A DNA stretch of 64,000 nt from Haliclona indistincta (GCA_964017065.1 OZ024786.1:10483047-10547046), one strand, 5' to 3'. Shown: positions 34,001 through 44,900, numbered from the stretch's first letter. Numbers and translations are program-made. The notes: generated from the sequence alone by a model not told the origin.

Positions 34001-37000
34001 TTTCAGACTTCACTTGTGGAAGATCTTATTCTTCAATTAACTATTGTACTTCAGTCGAAAGGTAAAAGTATACATTAATTAATTATGATTAATTTAATAC
34101 TATTATAAATTCATTTCTCTCACAGACTGGTTGAGTGTACCTAAATCTCAAGGTATGTAAATATATCTGTGTTGCAGTCATACTGTGCACATGGGTCATG
34201 AGTGTTTCCTACCCACAGCAGCTGAGGATGTGATGAAGAGTATGACACACTCCAGTGTTGTGAGTGATGGTGTTACTGATGATGGTATAGTACATAATGG
34301 TTGTCAACATACCCAGTGTGAGCCCTCCAGCTCAATATGGCAGATCACAGAAGAGGAGGCTGAGTATATCTTGGCTTATAAACCAGATGGAACCTTTCTT
34401 GTCAGAGAGATGAGTGGGAAACCTGCTTCTGTTCTATCATCATCATCAATCATGACACATGTCATCAGTGTTGTGTGAGTAGTACATGTCACCATGGTAA
34501 CTGGTGTTTATTGTTTGTACAGTGTGAATGGAAGGGTTGAGCATATAGCAATCAACAAAAGAGGACTCCACTATGGATCACTCTATAATGAAAAATACAC
34601 ATCAGTTGAACAATATGTAGCAGTTCTCTCAAGAACAGAGTTTACTGTAACAAAGGCAGCAAGATCAGTTACACTGACCAATCGACTATTTCCTGACAAG
34701 TGAGCTATCAGTAATGTTGTTTGTATTTATCACTTCTCACTATCTGCAGAGATACTCTTGCTAACCTACCATCAGATATTCCCACTATCAGACAAGTGAG
34801 TGTGTAAATTGTACTTTTCCAACCACTCAATTTTAATATTTGTATTTTTGTGAATTTAGTTCCAAATTGAAGCTTGATTTTAGCTACGTACCTACTATCA
34901 AGATGCCGTATGAAAAAAACCAATACGTGCAAGCACTGAGAGGCAAACGTTTAGAGAAAACCTTTGTGCAGTATGTGGCAGGATTATGCACTTGAGTTTG
35001 TCTATGTACATACGTATACATGTCGTCAAAAAACATGCCTCTTTGCGTCTTACCGCTTGAAAATCTCCACGAAAACACTCTCTGCAGCTTTTTCACTGAA
35101 TTTATAGTCCTGTGAAGACGTTTTCAGTGCTGGCAAGCCTTGCTTGAGCGGCGAATCCATGCCTTTCTAAAGCTACGTGTCCTTGTAAGAGCACTTTACG
35201 GTATGGTGGGTGTGTCATTCAATATATCCATCCATATTGACGTCCTGGCCTGCACTCAATCTCACAAGTACCGTCATCAGGTGCTGTCTATGGACTGTTG
35301 CAGTAATGCTGGAGTAGTCGTGTACTAACTGTGCAGTTCTTAGCTCAGCGCGCGGGTATGTGTTTATTGGAATTCTAGTTAAAAAATGTGTAACACTAGT
35401 GTGTTTACTGTTTGGTAATAATCACTAAATGTTATTTAACCTCCTCAGTATTACACATTCAGTGATGTGGCATCACTTCCCAAGCGTTACCCTCACCATG
35501 ATGAGAGCACATGGCTCTGCAGACAGCTCAGTAAGGAGGAGTCAGAGAGGTTGCTGAGAAGGAGAATAGATGAGACATTCCTAGTGAGGGCAACTGACCT
35601 GTCAGGTCCCAGTCACCTCTTCACAGTGGATATTGTGTAAGTCAATGTAATAACAATAATTAGTTTAATCTAATGCAAATGCCATACTGCATGGTGCGAG
35701 CTTATCATTAAATAATTATTGTAGTCATTTCAATTAGTCAAAGTTTTGTCAGTGTTTGAATTGACATTAACCCTTTAACCCTTAATGTCGCCTTTTGGCG
35801 ACATACATACTTCAGACACCATAACTTTATCAAAAAGTGTTAAAATATCCCAAAATTAAGCCAAATTGAAGAATACAAATAACCGCCAAAAATTGACCGG
35901 TTTTCGGCGCGCCCCCTGCGCTAAACGTTATGGCGACTGCATTTCTATGGCTTCAGTGCAAATTTCACAACATTTTAGGGAAAACAAAATGGCTGCCAAG
36001 AAAATTGGGACATTTTATGGCTTCAGGGTGCTCGGAAACACATTTTTGGACATTCTCTATGATCTGGGCTACATTTTGCACTCACCAAAGCCACTGCTAT
36101 TTGTGTGTACTTTTCAGCAGCCAGCCCCAAAGTACTAACTTTGAGCAAAATTTGACGAGGTCGTTGCACTTTATCGGCTTCACTTTCGAAGTGGGAGGGG
36201 CATATTGACCGACTTGAGTGTGGGCAATTGCGGCTACTCACTGGGGTAAAAGGACGCATATTTGAGACCAGTAGCTCAAAAGACACACGAGATATTCACG
36301 AGAGAAGTGGTCAGCATTTACGAGGTTAAAATTTCAGCTGGATAATTTAGTAATTAAAGGGTTAACCCTTTAGGGCCTAATGATGCCTTTAGGCATCATA
36401 ATTGACTCCACCTACTCTAGACGTCATAAATAGTGTGAAAAGTGAAGGTCAAATCAAGTTTAATTGCAAAAGATGACTTTACCTGAAAAAATCACTTTTT
36501 TTGGCGCGCCCTCCCCACTAAAACGTACAGAATGGGGGAATTTTAAAGGGGGGTGTTCCCCCCGTTAACCTGGGGTTCGAAGGGGCAGAGCCCCTCTCCA
36601 CTTTTGGCATTTTAAAGGCTTCAGGATGCCCGGAAATGCATACTTGGGCATAGAATATGGTTTAAACTATGCTGTTTGCTCACCTGGACACCACCAGGTT
36701 TTTGTATCAGTCACCAGGGCTAAACGAAGACCAGAACTGGCTGAATAAAGCACCAAAGGTGCAGATGCATCGGTCAATAGCATGTATGCTAGCATGCAAT
36801 TATCAGATGCATATGACAGCATGTATACGCGCAGTAGATCCATGGAAGCATCAAAACAGTATCATAGAAGCATGCAAGCAGCAGAACTATGGAAGCATAC
36901 AAGCAGCAGAACCATGGTAGCATGTAAGCTGCAGAACTGAAGTATGCAAGCAGCAGAACTATGGTTGCATGCAAGCAGCAGAACCATGGATTGTAGCAGT

Positions 37001-38831
37001 ATAGAGTACATGTAGCTAAAATGCATTATTGTACAGGCTGTTGTAATAAAAGTACAAGCTGTTTACTGAAGACTGACCTGCATAGACTGCTCAACGCTAG
37101 CTCGCTCAGGTTCACTTGACGAGCTAGATGAGTCTGAAGACGCTTTCGCTCGCTAGTTTCATTGCTGCTTATGGAGTCGTGTGATCTGCACTGTCACATA
37201 TCAAGCGCGATGTAGCCAGCTGTGGACAGTATTGTCTCTGAACGAAGCTCGAACGCGAGCAACGGCAGTGCAGGCAAGCAAATCATGCCATAACTCGAAA
37301 ACAAAGCCTTTAATCGCAATTCTGCCAAATTTGTTTTTAATAAACTACTGAGATCTACCTGTGTTGCTAATTTCAGCGCTTAGTAGCAAGTGGTTGCTGA
37401 GATACGCATTGCTAACACACACACAAACGAACAGACTACTGTATGCCTACGTGGCTCTGCCCACCACGGCATAAAAATGACATGGTCGCAGCACTTAAGT
37501 GGCTTCAGTTCTGAAGTGGGAGTGGCCAACTCAGAGTTTAGTACAGGGTCGTAAACTTTTAAAAGCCAGGAAAACATGAAACAGTGCTAGTTTGAAACTG
37601 CTAGCGTACTGCATGTTGTAGAAAATCGCAAGACAAACTGTCAGTTTAGGTCATTCGAAGTCGATTCACAGTTTATCATCCACTGATTTTTCAAATTACA
37701 TGAGGGCGGTAGGTCATTTTTCATTACTCATTTAAAATCAAAGAATTTTACAGTATAATTATTGTTGTACAAAAACAGCATTTTTGTACAAGTATTACAT
37801 AGTCCTTAGTTCAAAACATATATTATAGTACAAAACATAGTACAAACAAGTATTCAATCGAGGAAGAGATGGCTTGCAGGTAGTACGTTGAGAATTCATC
37901 ATCATCACGAAAGCATTCTTTGTCACGCTCAACAAACAGGTCTTTCGCCAGTGTCCACCAACACAACAAACTTGATAAACTGCCCAAAGCTTAAACACAC
38001 CTCGGATACATTCATGGATTTGTCAACCTGTGACAACTGAGTCTTGTCTTTCCCGATCCACACTGATTCAAGAGAAGCATCTGAAATTTCGGATGAAGTC
38101 TTGACAATCGAAAATTTTCCCGCTTGAATCGATTGATACAGGTCCACAAATCGATCTACTGGGTCTAGAGTGACTATGGTCCAAGGAACCAATGTCTTAT
38201 TGGCACTAGCCACATAAACACTGACGTACGACGCCATTTCTTTGCATCACGTGGGCAATATAATGAAAAATGAAATTTTTAAGGCGCAACCAAAATTACA
38301 TGCGGGCGAGAATGATAAACTGTGAATCGACTTTGTATGGCCTTAGAGCAAGTCAAATTTTTGTCAAAATAAATCAGGAATTAAAGGGTTAATACACTAT
38401 ACATTATCATCACTGTGTGTTAGTTGTTTGTTGTTCTTTAGGGTACAGAGGAAGGTGGTCAGTCTGTGTGTTTATAGAGATGGTGATTGGTTACATTTTG
38501 AAAGAGAAAGTGAAAGATATGACTCTATCAACACCTTAGTGATTGATCGTGTCTCTAGATCAGTTGATATACCAATTGGTGATCATGTAGTACGAGTATA
38601 TTTTCAATATCCAGTGCACTCATCAAAGTATTATAAATAATGTACTTCATTTTCCGTTTGCCAAATTTTGGTTAAAAAGTTTTTTTAAACAAATGACATT
38701 GTTCATTGTTCTAAGTAGATGGTACTTTGTAATTATCTGGTACAGTAATGAACAGTGAGTGTCTCATTCTAGCACCTACTGACCTTGAGAAGTGTCCTTT
38801 ACCTGCAATGGACGATACAGATGAAGAATAA
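25076..38831 (+). CDS. DD-SH2 copy 2: different death domain joined to linker, unknown domain and tandem SH2
   Basis: Predicted exons: 25076-25109, 25173-25460, 27979-28080, 33263-33936, 34007-34061, 34126-34152, 34219-34474, 34523-34699, 34750-34795, 35449-35636, 38442-38627, 38756-38831. Phases close exactly to a stop, giving about 702 residues. The N-terminus (MAAQASLSSVQG, then DKWRSLAGGLKM, KLQELIRRWV, WVMLIDAVVM, AVAQELATAVG) is a death-fold domain only distantly like the MSDN-type domain of the other copies, yet its phase-1 donor fits the linker exon. The rest follows the family: Ser/Thr linker, unknown domain, SH2-a (DGTFLVREMSG) and SH2-b (DETFLVRATD), both FLVR arginines intact, and tail LILAPTDLEKCPL. 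A second linker exon at 31745 is broken by a transposon and must be skipped. Joining the 25-kb exons to this gene is inference; they could belong to a separate gene. Confidence 0.68.
25586..26180. mobile_element. 595-bp TIR element with TA flanks
   Basis: The ends GACCGGTTGGGCGCTAA and TTAGCGCCCAAGGGGTC are inverted repeats that continue through CTGACCGCAATAATT, about 37 bp in all. TA occurs on both sides. A TA duplication suggests a Tc1/mariner-type or related MITE. It lies in intron 2 of DD-SH2 copy 2. Confidence 0.75.
26457..27041. mobile_element. 585-bp Mutator-like MITE with perfect 9-bp target duplication
   Basis: The inverted repeat TAGTCTGGAGACCCGCCCC continues through TTAACAGGAAAGGGTCTGGT with one mismatch in about 46 bp. 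The flanks are ATGGCTGCT on both sides (26448-26456, 27042-27050). No coding capacity. Confidence 0.92.
28204..29018 (+). mobile_element. GCCTCGGTGGGCGGAGCC-family element in DD-SH2 copy 2
   Basis: Starts with the hairpin head ATGCCTTGGTGGGCAGAGCC and ends in CACCGAGGCATAAGCACCTT plus the GCACC..GGTGC hairpin. The body shares GAGTTATGGCG, GACAAAACTATCCACAGTTG and GGCTTCTGATTGCATAACTA with the 6.9-7.6 kb members. Non-autonomous. Confidence 0.75.
29032..29971. mobile_element. 940-bp TIR element with 4-bp target duplication (Ginger-like), member 1
   Basis: The ends TGTAACGGAGATATGTGTTC and its complement continue as inverted repeats for about 100 bp (CCCTGATTTTCTGTTCCCCC, CAGATATCTCCAGCCACGCC). 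The flanks are GCGG (29028-29031 and 29972-29975). TGT...ACA ends with a 4-bp duplication match the pattern described for Ginger transposons. No integrase-like transposase present. Confidence 0.82.
30316..30958. mobile_element. 643-bp Ginger-like TIR element, 4-bp duplication
   Basis: The ends TGTTATGACCCGATTCACC and GTGAATCGGGTCGTAACA are inverted repeats; CATA is duplicated (30312-30315, 30959-30962). The empty site is preserved at 59.78 kb (TTTTGCATATAAGGTGCAC). The arms also hold TTCGAAGCCGG palindromes. Confidence 0.85.
31122..31547. mobile_element. Hairpin-rich repeat, same family as 20770-21210
   Basis: Contains an inverted pair TTATACCATGCCTACCCGTG / ATAGGTAGGCATGGTATAAC around a loop with AATAACTACGCCCGAGGGAT, then tandem ATATTCCACAGGA-type palindromes. 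Copy 4 has the clean site GAGTGGTACAATACAGTTG at 59.91 kb. The same block, in reverse, is inside the 19892-21369 element. Confidence 0.65.
31745..32423 (+). pseudogene. Second Ser/Thr linker exon of DD-SH2 copy 2, split by a transposon
   Basis: 31745-31798 encodes DVQDCSTASATHLTSTIA and 32369-32421 resumes with TTDTSVSATISTAITH and a GT donor. The 570 bp between are a reverse-oriented GCCTCGG element. This exon duplicates the intact one at 27979-28080 together with its intron flanks (TGAACT, ACAATTTATGAT, TGCACAG), so the linker exon was tandemly duplicated and one copy was then destroyed. Confidence 0.8.
31799..32368 (-). mobile_element. 570-bp GCCTCGG-family element inserted in a coding exon
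   Basis: In reverse orientation it begins ATGCCTCGGTGGGCGGAGCC (right end) and finishes with GCATCTGCACCTTAGGTGCTTCA (complement of the left end). The exon sequence TATAGCAACAACTGAC is recovered on deletion; AA is present at both borders (31797-31798, 32369-32370), a 2-bp duplication at most. Confidence 0.8.
32689..33181. mobile_element. 493-bp piggyBac-like MITE (TTAA)
   Basis: CCCTTTAAGTGCGGACAG on the left and TTGTGAAGGG on the right, with TTAA on each side (32685-32688, 33182-33185). CCCTT-starting ends and a TTAA target fit piggyBac-type MITEs. The terminal match is short. Confidence 0.65.
35771..36361. mobile_element. 591-bp piggyBac-like MITE (TTAA), family A
   Basis: Starts CCCTTTAACCCTTAATGTCG, with an inner hairpin GTCGCCTTTTGGCGAC, and ends ATTAAAGGG. 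TTAA flanks it (35767-35770, 36362-36365). Copies 1 and 4 of DD-SH2 have the uninterrupted intron (TTGACATTAATAC, TTGACATTAATGC). A truncated relative is at 54989-55444. Confidence 0.82.
37658..38333. mobile_element. 676-bp TIR element nested in the piggyBac-like element, with a small open frame
   Basis: AAGTCGATTCACAGTTTATCAT at the left is matched by its exact complement at the right. Most of the interior is a minus-strand open frame. Confidence 0.75.
37929..38237 (-). CDS. Unrecognised 102-residue open frame inside a TIR element
   Basis: Begins MASYVSVYVASANKTLVPWT and continues with TLDPVDRFVDLYQSI and SLESVWIGKDKTQLSQVD. It has ordinary amino-acid composition, unlike the surrounding shadow frames, and starts just inside the right terminal repeat, as a transposon-borne gene or exon would. 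I do not recognise the family. It could be a first exon, a captured gene fragment or chance. Confidence 0.35.
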   Translation of the reverse strand: MASYVSVYVASANKTLVPWTIVTLDPVDRFVDLYQSIQAGKFSIVKTSSEISDASLESVWIGKDKTQLSQVDKSMNVSEVCLSFGQFIKFVVLVDTGERPVC

Positions 38832-39191
38832 TAAATTGTATTAACCAGCCCTGTAATATCTAGTAACAAAGTCACTAGGACCACGAAGTGATCAAGGGAG
38901 CGTGCAACTCTGTATTTTCACAATACAATGGTGAAATCCAAACATGGCTGCCGTTTGACACAGGAATCTGCTGTCTACCGCTGCTAGGGTATGTTGATTA
39001 CTACTACTCTCAATAACATGTGTTGTGATCTGAAAGGTGACTAGGTGAGAGTTGCGAGACTAAATACAGGGCATAATCAACGCATTTCCTCCTTTTTGGA
39101 TCATGAAGACCTGTTTGGATATGATAACAATTATTTAGCATCAGGAATTTGCCGTTTACAGTTACACACTTCAACGACATGACTGTAGGTC

Positions 39192-41392
39192 TCAATGATT
39201 TGTTGATAGTAGCATGCATGATATTTGGCTTCTATTCTCTTCACTATGTGCACTCAGTGACAGTGAGTTGCTCTGCAACAGTGCAGTGTTTTTTTCGAAA
39301 CTAACACTAGCTAGCACATCAAGTGGAGACAAGACTAAAATCAAAAATACCTGCCTTGCCCTGAAACAACATTACCGTGTCACAATCAACTATGTACACA
39401 TGCAGTTTACCATGTGTGTCCTCTACAAAGAACACCTCTCCTTGTCTGATAACTTTAGTCTCTCCACTGCTCACAGTGATCTCAACATCAGCATCAAGGT
39501 TGACTATGTACTGTCGCCGTGGAGCATTGTGCCATGAGAAATTATATGAAGGCGGAGTCTCTCTAAACATCATACTAGTGCTGGGAACCATCTGAGATAA
39601 TAGACCTATTGCACCTGTTGTTATACCAACGAGGAGAGAAAGAGAGAAAGAGAGGGAGGGAGGGAGGGAGGGAGGGAGAGAGGTAAATACCAGTTGATGG
39701 TGATACACATGTGCATGGGGTAACGATCGATATCTTGATACGTAGTCAACAACTCTTAGAGATAGAGCCACGTAGTACTAAGTACTGGTATATGTGTGAA
39801 ATTCTGGAAAATTGAAGACTTGCGGGTGTACTGACGGTCAAGCGTGTTGACGGTCAACGTAAACAAGCGTGTTTTTTGACGACACACATACGTACGTATA
39901 TAAACAGACACAAACGCATAACCCTCGCGCATACTGCGCACGGGTAATAATTATGCCAGCTAGTAACACACAATGTTAACATGGATAGCAGGCTTTAGGT
40001 ACACTAACATACAGAGGTACATACTGTAAGGTGTAACAGTGATGTCAGCACAATAATAATATAATTACGGTGTGTACTGACGGACTGCAAACCCGGTGTA
40101 ACGGAGATATGTGTTCCCCCTGATTTTCTGTTCCCCTGAACAGATATCTCCAGCCACGCCCTCAGAGATATGTGTTCCCCTGATGAATTAAAACGCAGTG
40201 TTATGTGTTTCCAGCAAATTAGCACACACGCGCGAATTGCTCGTCTCAAACAATCTGGTAAGCTACTTTTATCAGGACAAGTGTAGTTTTCTTCCTTCGT
40301 CGATATGGCTATTGCAAGGTCAAGGAATTGTAAGTGCTCTGAATAAAGCATGTAGAATAAGATTTGTATAGCAATTTTAAAATCTACCACTACTTGTCAA
40401 CTCCGTGCAAATACGCAGTCAAGGGTGACATCACTTGTCAGCACATTGCCCAGCTACTACTGCAAGAGACAGTCTTAGGCACGAAGTAAGATTTGCATTA
40501 TGGCTATGTCATGTAATATTCAAACAAAATTAATTTTATAACTTTAACTGAATTTATTATGATCTATATCTGATCTAATATATTTTGAATAGACAATGAT
40601 TACCTTGATCATCAGTAGCAACTTTGGAGTTTCTGTGGAAGGAGCACTAGCTGCTTATGACAATTGACAAACAAGAGCTATCTGCAGTCTGTACGGCATA
40701 ACGGACTACATGACATTACTGTCTTAATTGTGATGTATAATTATTAAGATCAATCAACCGGGATGACCCATCATAATTATATAAATCGTAGTCATCCCAA
40801 CATAATTATCATTGCCTAGCGCCAATGGTAATAATTTAATATTGCACTCTTATTAAATTTTTAGAGCATAGATCTTCATGATTACATGCACAAGATAGGT
40901 CAGCAGTCACTAGTGCAAGTGAGACACTGTCAGGGGGCATCACAAAGCTACCATTAAAGCTAAAATGTTCTAGATCTTTAGACTATTGTTTAGGGCAGTC
41001 ATTCGCCATGCAATCAAAGTCTCTCCTGTGTGTAGTCTACGATGAGCTAGTACTTATGCATGAATACGTGCGCGAGCGCGTGGAAAACACATATCATCGG
41101 GGAAACACATATCCGCGTGAGGGGGGAACAGATATTACTGCTAGTTCATCAGGGGGAACACATATCTCCGAGGGCGTGGCTGGAGATATCTGTTCGGGGG
41201 AACAGAAAATCAGGGGGAACACATATCTCCGTTACACCGGTTGTGATAGTATATACATGTAATTGAACCAGATCTAATACACATACCATCACTCTTCATT
41301 TCAATGTGGAAGATACCAAACTGAGATTCACCATTCTCATCAGTGTAGATCCTGGTAACAGGGAACCTGATGCAGTGTACAGGAATACTCAA
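39192..41392 (-). CDS. Cupin-domain protein, copy 2
   Basis: Predicted minus-strand exons: 41392-41287, 39614-39411, 39334-39192, with phases as in copy 1. The protein is nearly identical to copy 1 in exons 1 and 2 (RIYTDENGESQFGIFHIEMK; SWHNAPRRQYIVNLDADVE) and has VEDTHG, where copy 1 has VGDTHG; Glu at this place is usual in related cupins. Exon 3 carries one extra codon (FEKNTALLQS) and ends at a TGA after LLSTNH, earlier than copy 1, so the C-terminus is not conserved and exon 3 may be only partly right. Intron 1 holds a 1.14-kb Ginger-like insertion absent from copy 1. The gene faces away from methionine synthase-like copy 2. Confidence 0.75.
39640..39680. repeat. GA/GGGA-rich microsatellite
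   Basis: Purine-rich GAGA and GGGA repeats replace the longer (GA)n of cupin copy 1 just before the cupin exon 2 acceptor on the minus strand. Confidence 0.85.
40097..41236. mobile_element. 1140-bp Ginger-like TIR element, member 2
   Basis: Same family as 29032-29971: ends TGTAACGGAGATATGTGTTC with complement, long inverted arms with CAGATATCTCCAGCCACGCC, and an interior with ATGCAATCAAAGTCTCTCCT. The target duplication is CCGG (40093-40096, 41237-41240). The empty site is in cupin copy 1 near 14854 (CAAACCCGGTTGTGATAG), so it inserted after the locus duplicated. Confidence 0.88.
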
Positions 41393-41620
41393 CTTATTGT
41401 GATAGACCTTACACTTACTACTTTAAGGTTTACTCCTAGAATCACCTGGAGCTTGTTTCTTTAGAAGACGCGTTGTCACTAGTAGTCGCCATCTTTGAAC
41501 ACGCCCCAGAATATTAACCGCCACGCCTATCAATAGCACGTGGATTGTGTGGTGAAGCGCGTGTCCCACCTCTTCTCAGCAGCTTCACAATAGTAGTCAG
41601 GTTCATCATAATAGTCTAGA
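41393..41620. promoter_or_regulatory. Divergent promoter between cupin copy 2 and methionine synthase-like copy 2
   Basis: A 228-bp spacer between two outward-facing start codons, closely matching 15010-15242. Conservation of this non-coding spacer across both complete units suggests shared control. No TATA box seen. Confidence 0.6.
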
Positions 41621-41897
41621 ATGTCTCTAGACACTTCTCTGTTGTTTAGACCGACTTATCCCAAGATATTTGGTAAGCTGAAGTGTATAACTAATTTTTT
41701 GTTTACAAGTTTTTAGTTCATCTTTCATCTGTTCGTGTTCTTTCTCGTGTAGGGTTAGGAGAGGTATTAGCAGCAGAAATGAGGAAACGTATTATGGTAA
41801 TGGATGGTGCTATGGGCACAATGATTCAGTCATACTATCTTACAGAAGAACAGTTCAGAGGTCACTTCCACCCACTCTATCTTCACTTTTCATTTTG

Positions 41898-41963
<66 letters not shown>

Positions 41964-44900
41964 GCTCCATTTTCTTTGTCTTGTCTCTCTACAGGTGATG
42001 AGTTCAAGGACCATCCCAAGAGTCTCAAAGGCAACAATGATCTACTCTGCCTCACTCAACCTCACATCATATATGAGATACACAAGGTATGCTTCTATTC
42101 TAGAATCAAGTAATGGCTGCTAATGATACCATTTTTAGAATTACTATGAAGCAGGAGCTGATTTTGCAGAGACCAACACCTTCAATGGGACCAGTGTATC
42201 ACAGAGTGACTATGGGACAGAACACCTGGTGAGGGACAATCATGTCACTCACTCACTCACTCACTCACTCACTCACTCACTCACTCACTCACTCACTCAC
42301 TACTTGTAACTCATCATTAGGTGCATAGGATCAACAAAGCTGCTGCCTCCATTGCTAAACAAGCTGCCAAAGATGTCCAGGAAGCTACTGGTAATGATTA
42401 TCTCAGCTGCCAATATTAGAACATTGTGTATGACATGATACATGAACACTGTATTCTGTTCATAATCTAAATGTAAGCTAGAAAGGTCAGATAGCTGACC
42501 TATAGTGAGCCCATGTTATTGTAATCTATGGCTTCTCATTGTTTCTTTTATGTCTCAAGCAAGCTAGCTCTTGATCATAACAACAGTTTGTACATAATTT
42601 TGACTTAGTGCATTATTTTAGTGGCCAGTAGTAGAGTGATAGTACCATTATTCCATTGTACAGGTGTTCCACGGTATGTTATTGGTGCAATGGGTCCCAC
42701 CAATCGCACTCTATCAGTATCACCATCTGTGGAGAGACCTGACTATCGTAACATCAGTGAGTGCTTGCCTCATTTCTTCACGAAAATTTTGAATCCTCTG
42801 TACAGCATTTGATGATCTAGTGCAGTCGTATGCTGATCAGGCTCGTGGTCTACTGGATGGTGGAGCTGATATACTGATGGTAGAGACCATCTTTGATACT
42901 GCTAACTCTAAAGTACGCAATAATAATTTGGTGGATATGTAAATGTTCTTTTTTTCCTGCAGGCTGCTCTGTTTGCTCTTGAGACACTGTTTGAATCAGA
43001 GTATGAACCAGTTCCTGTGTTTGTAAGTATGTCACACACTATACGTTATACTTGTAGTACTTACTATTAAAAGCATTATTAAAACCATTGAACTGGCAAT
43101 TTGCAAACACTACAATCAATGAAAATTATTTTTGTATAAAATTAATGTTTAAATTTAGGTTGTACTACAAATGTGAGAAAGCTTTACCGTACATTCACTG
43201 TGTTTCTTATCATTGTTTGACTAGGTATCAGGTACTATTGTTGATCAGAGTGGACGCACACTATCAGGACAGACACCAGAAGCATTCCTCATCAGTGTGT
43301 CTCATGTTCGTCCGCTATGGTGAGTATCTAACTGCACTAGTTAGACTCCTTTACAATACAACAGCATGGTCCTTGCTAGGCAGGTTTTCCTGTAACTGGA
43401 CAGTTTTGACTAACATGACTAGCATCACATGATAGTGTGACATTAGTGTCTCTATGGTTACATACTAGCCTCGCCTCCTGTCCACACCCTTCAGTTAGTG
43501 GCCTGGTAATGACTGTCTGCGCATGCGTTGATTTTCCCAGAAAAACCTGGGAAAAATGGCGGTGCCATCCTATACGTTGGTATCGCGCGTGTCTGCTCTT
43601 CTCTTAATATCTGCCTTTCCAACAAGCTGAGACGGTGTACTGTAGCGCTTAGTAATCGCGCGAGTAATTGATCATATCCGAATTACCAGGTTTTCCTGGG
43701 AAAATCAACGCATGCGGAGACAGTCATTACCAGGCCACTAACTGAAGGGCGTGGACTAGAGGCGAGGCTAGTTATATACTAGATGTGTTCATCTTACAGA
43801 AATAGATGTGATGTGTTCATGTTCATGTATGTGTTCATGTATATACTAGATGTGTTCATCTTACAGAAAGAGCAAAACTGATTGATACAGAAATAACATT
43901 TCTGTATCAATCAGTTTTGCTCTTTCTGTGTAGTATTGGTCTCAATTGTGCACTCGGAGCTATAGAGATGAGACCGTTCATTACAGCCATCAGTCGTAAC
44001 ACAGAAGCTTTCGTACTCTGCTACCCCAATGCAGGTGAGTAGTGTATAATAATCCCCTGACCAGAGGATACCCTCTCTATAATGGACAATTTTTTGTTGG
44101 TCCCAATAGTGTCCGCCTTAGAGAGGTTCCACTGACATTAGCATATTGGTTTAGTTTGTACAGCATTGTTTATATACATACGCATAAGTGCGCATGATCT
44201 TGATGCACCTGATGTGCGCATGATCTTGATGCTGCTTTATACTGTTCTTTTTATCTCAGGTCTACCTAATGATCTCGGCGACTATGATGAGACGCCAGAA
44301 GTCACAGCACAGCACATGAAGGTGTGTCAGTACACTTATTCCCTCTTCTACTATACGCATCAGTGATGTATAGTCAACCAGGGCTATTCCGACTCCATGT
44401 ACAAATCCAATTGGAATGTGATTTCGATCGTCGAAATATCCCCGCTAGCCTTACTTTCTCTTTTCGCTTATAGCATAAAAATGGTAGCGCACACATAATT
44501 AAAACAAGAATCAACGTGTTCAGCAGACAACTTCCTTTACAACACTACAAGTCTTCAAGCAGCCACGAGTAAGTGCGTCGCTGTAGAGATCGTGAAACGG
44601 CGCCAGAATTCAGCGGTTGAAATAGCCCGGGAAGGTTCACGAATTAAAACGGTCGATTTGACAAAATTATTAAACTTAACGATTCAAATTCTGTACTTCT
44701 AGGTGAAAAATAGGCGCTAGAACCGATTGGTAAAAGTTCCTGGTCAATCCAATGTTCGTGAACAAGGTTACAACTGTATAAACGAGAACTAAACAATGTA
44801 ACACCAAAACGCGTCGGAATGACTATAATGTATACTAAATTGTATTACACAGACTTGTCTCAGTTGTCTGTAGCTTTTATTCTTAGCACAGTGTGTTGTA

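Larger units (their letters stand above)
36366..38388. mobile_element. 2.0-kb piggyBac-like element (TTAA), family B, with nested inserts
   Basis: Starts CCCTTTAGGGCCTAATGATG and ends GGAATTAAAGGG; TTAA at 36362-36365 is shared with the preceding element and recurs at 38389-38392. It contains a reverse GCCTCGG-family element (about 36745-37474) and a TIR element (37658-38333). No recognisable transposase. Confidence 0.75.
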
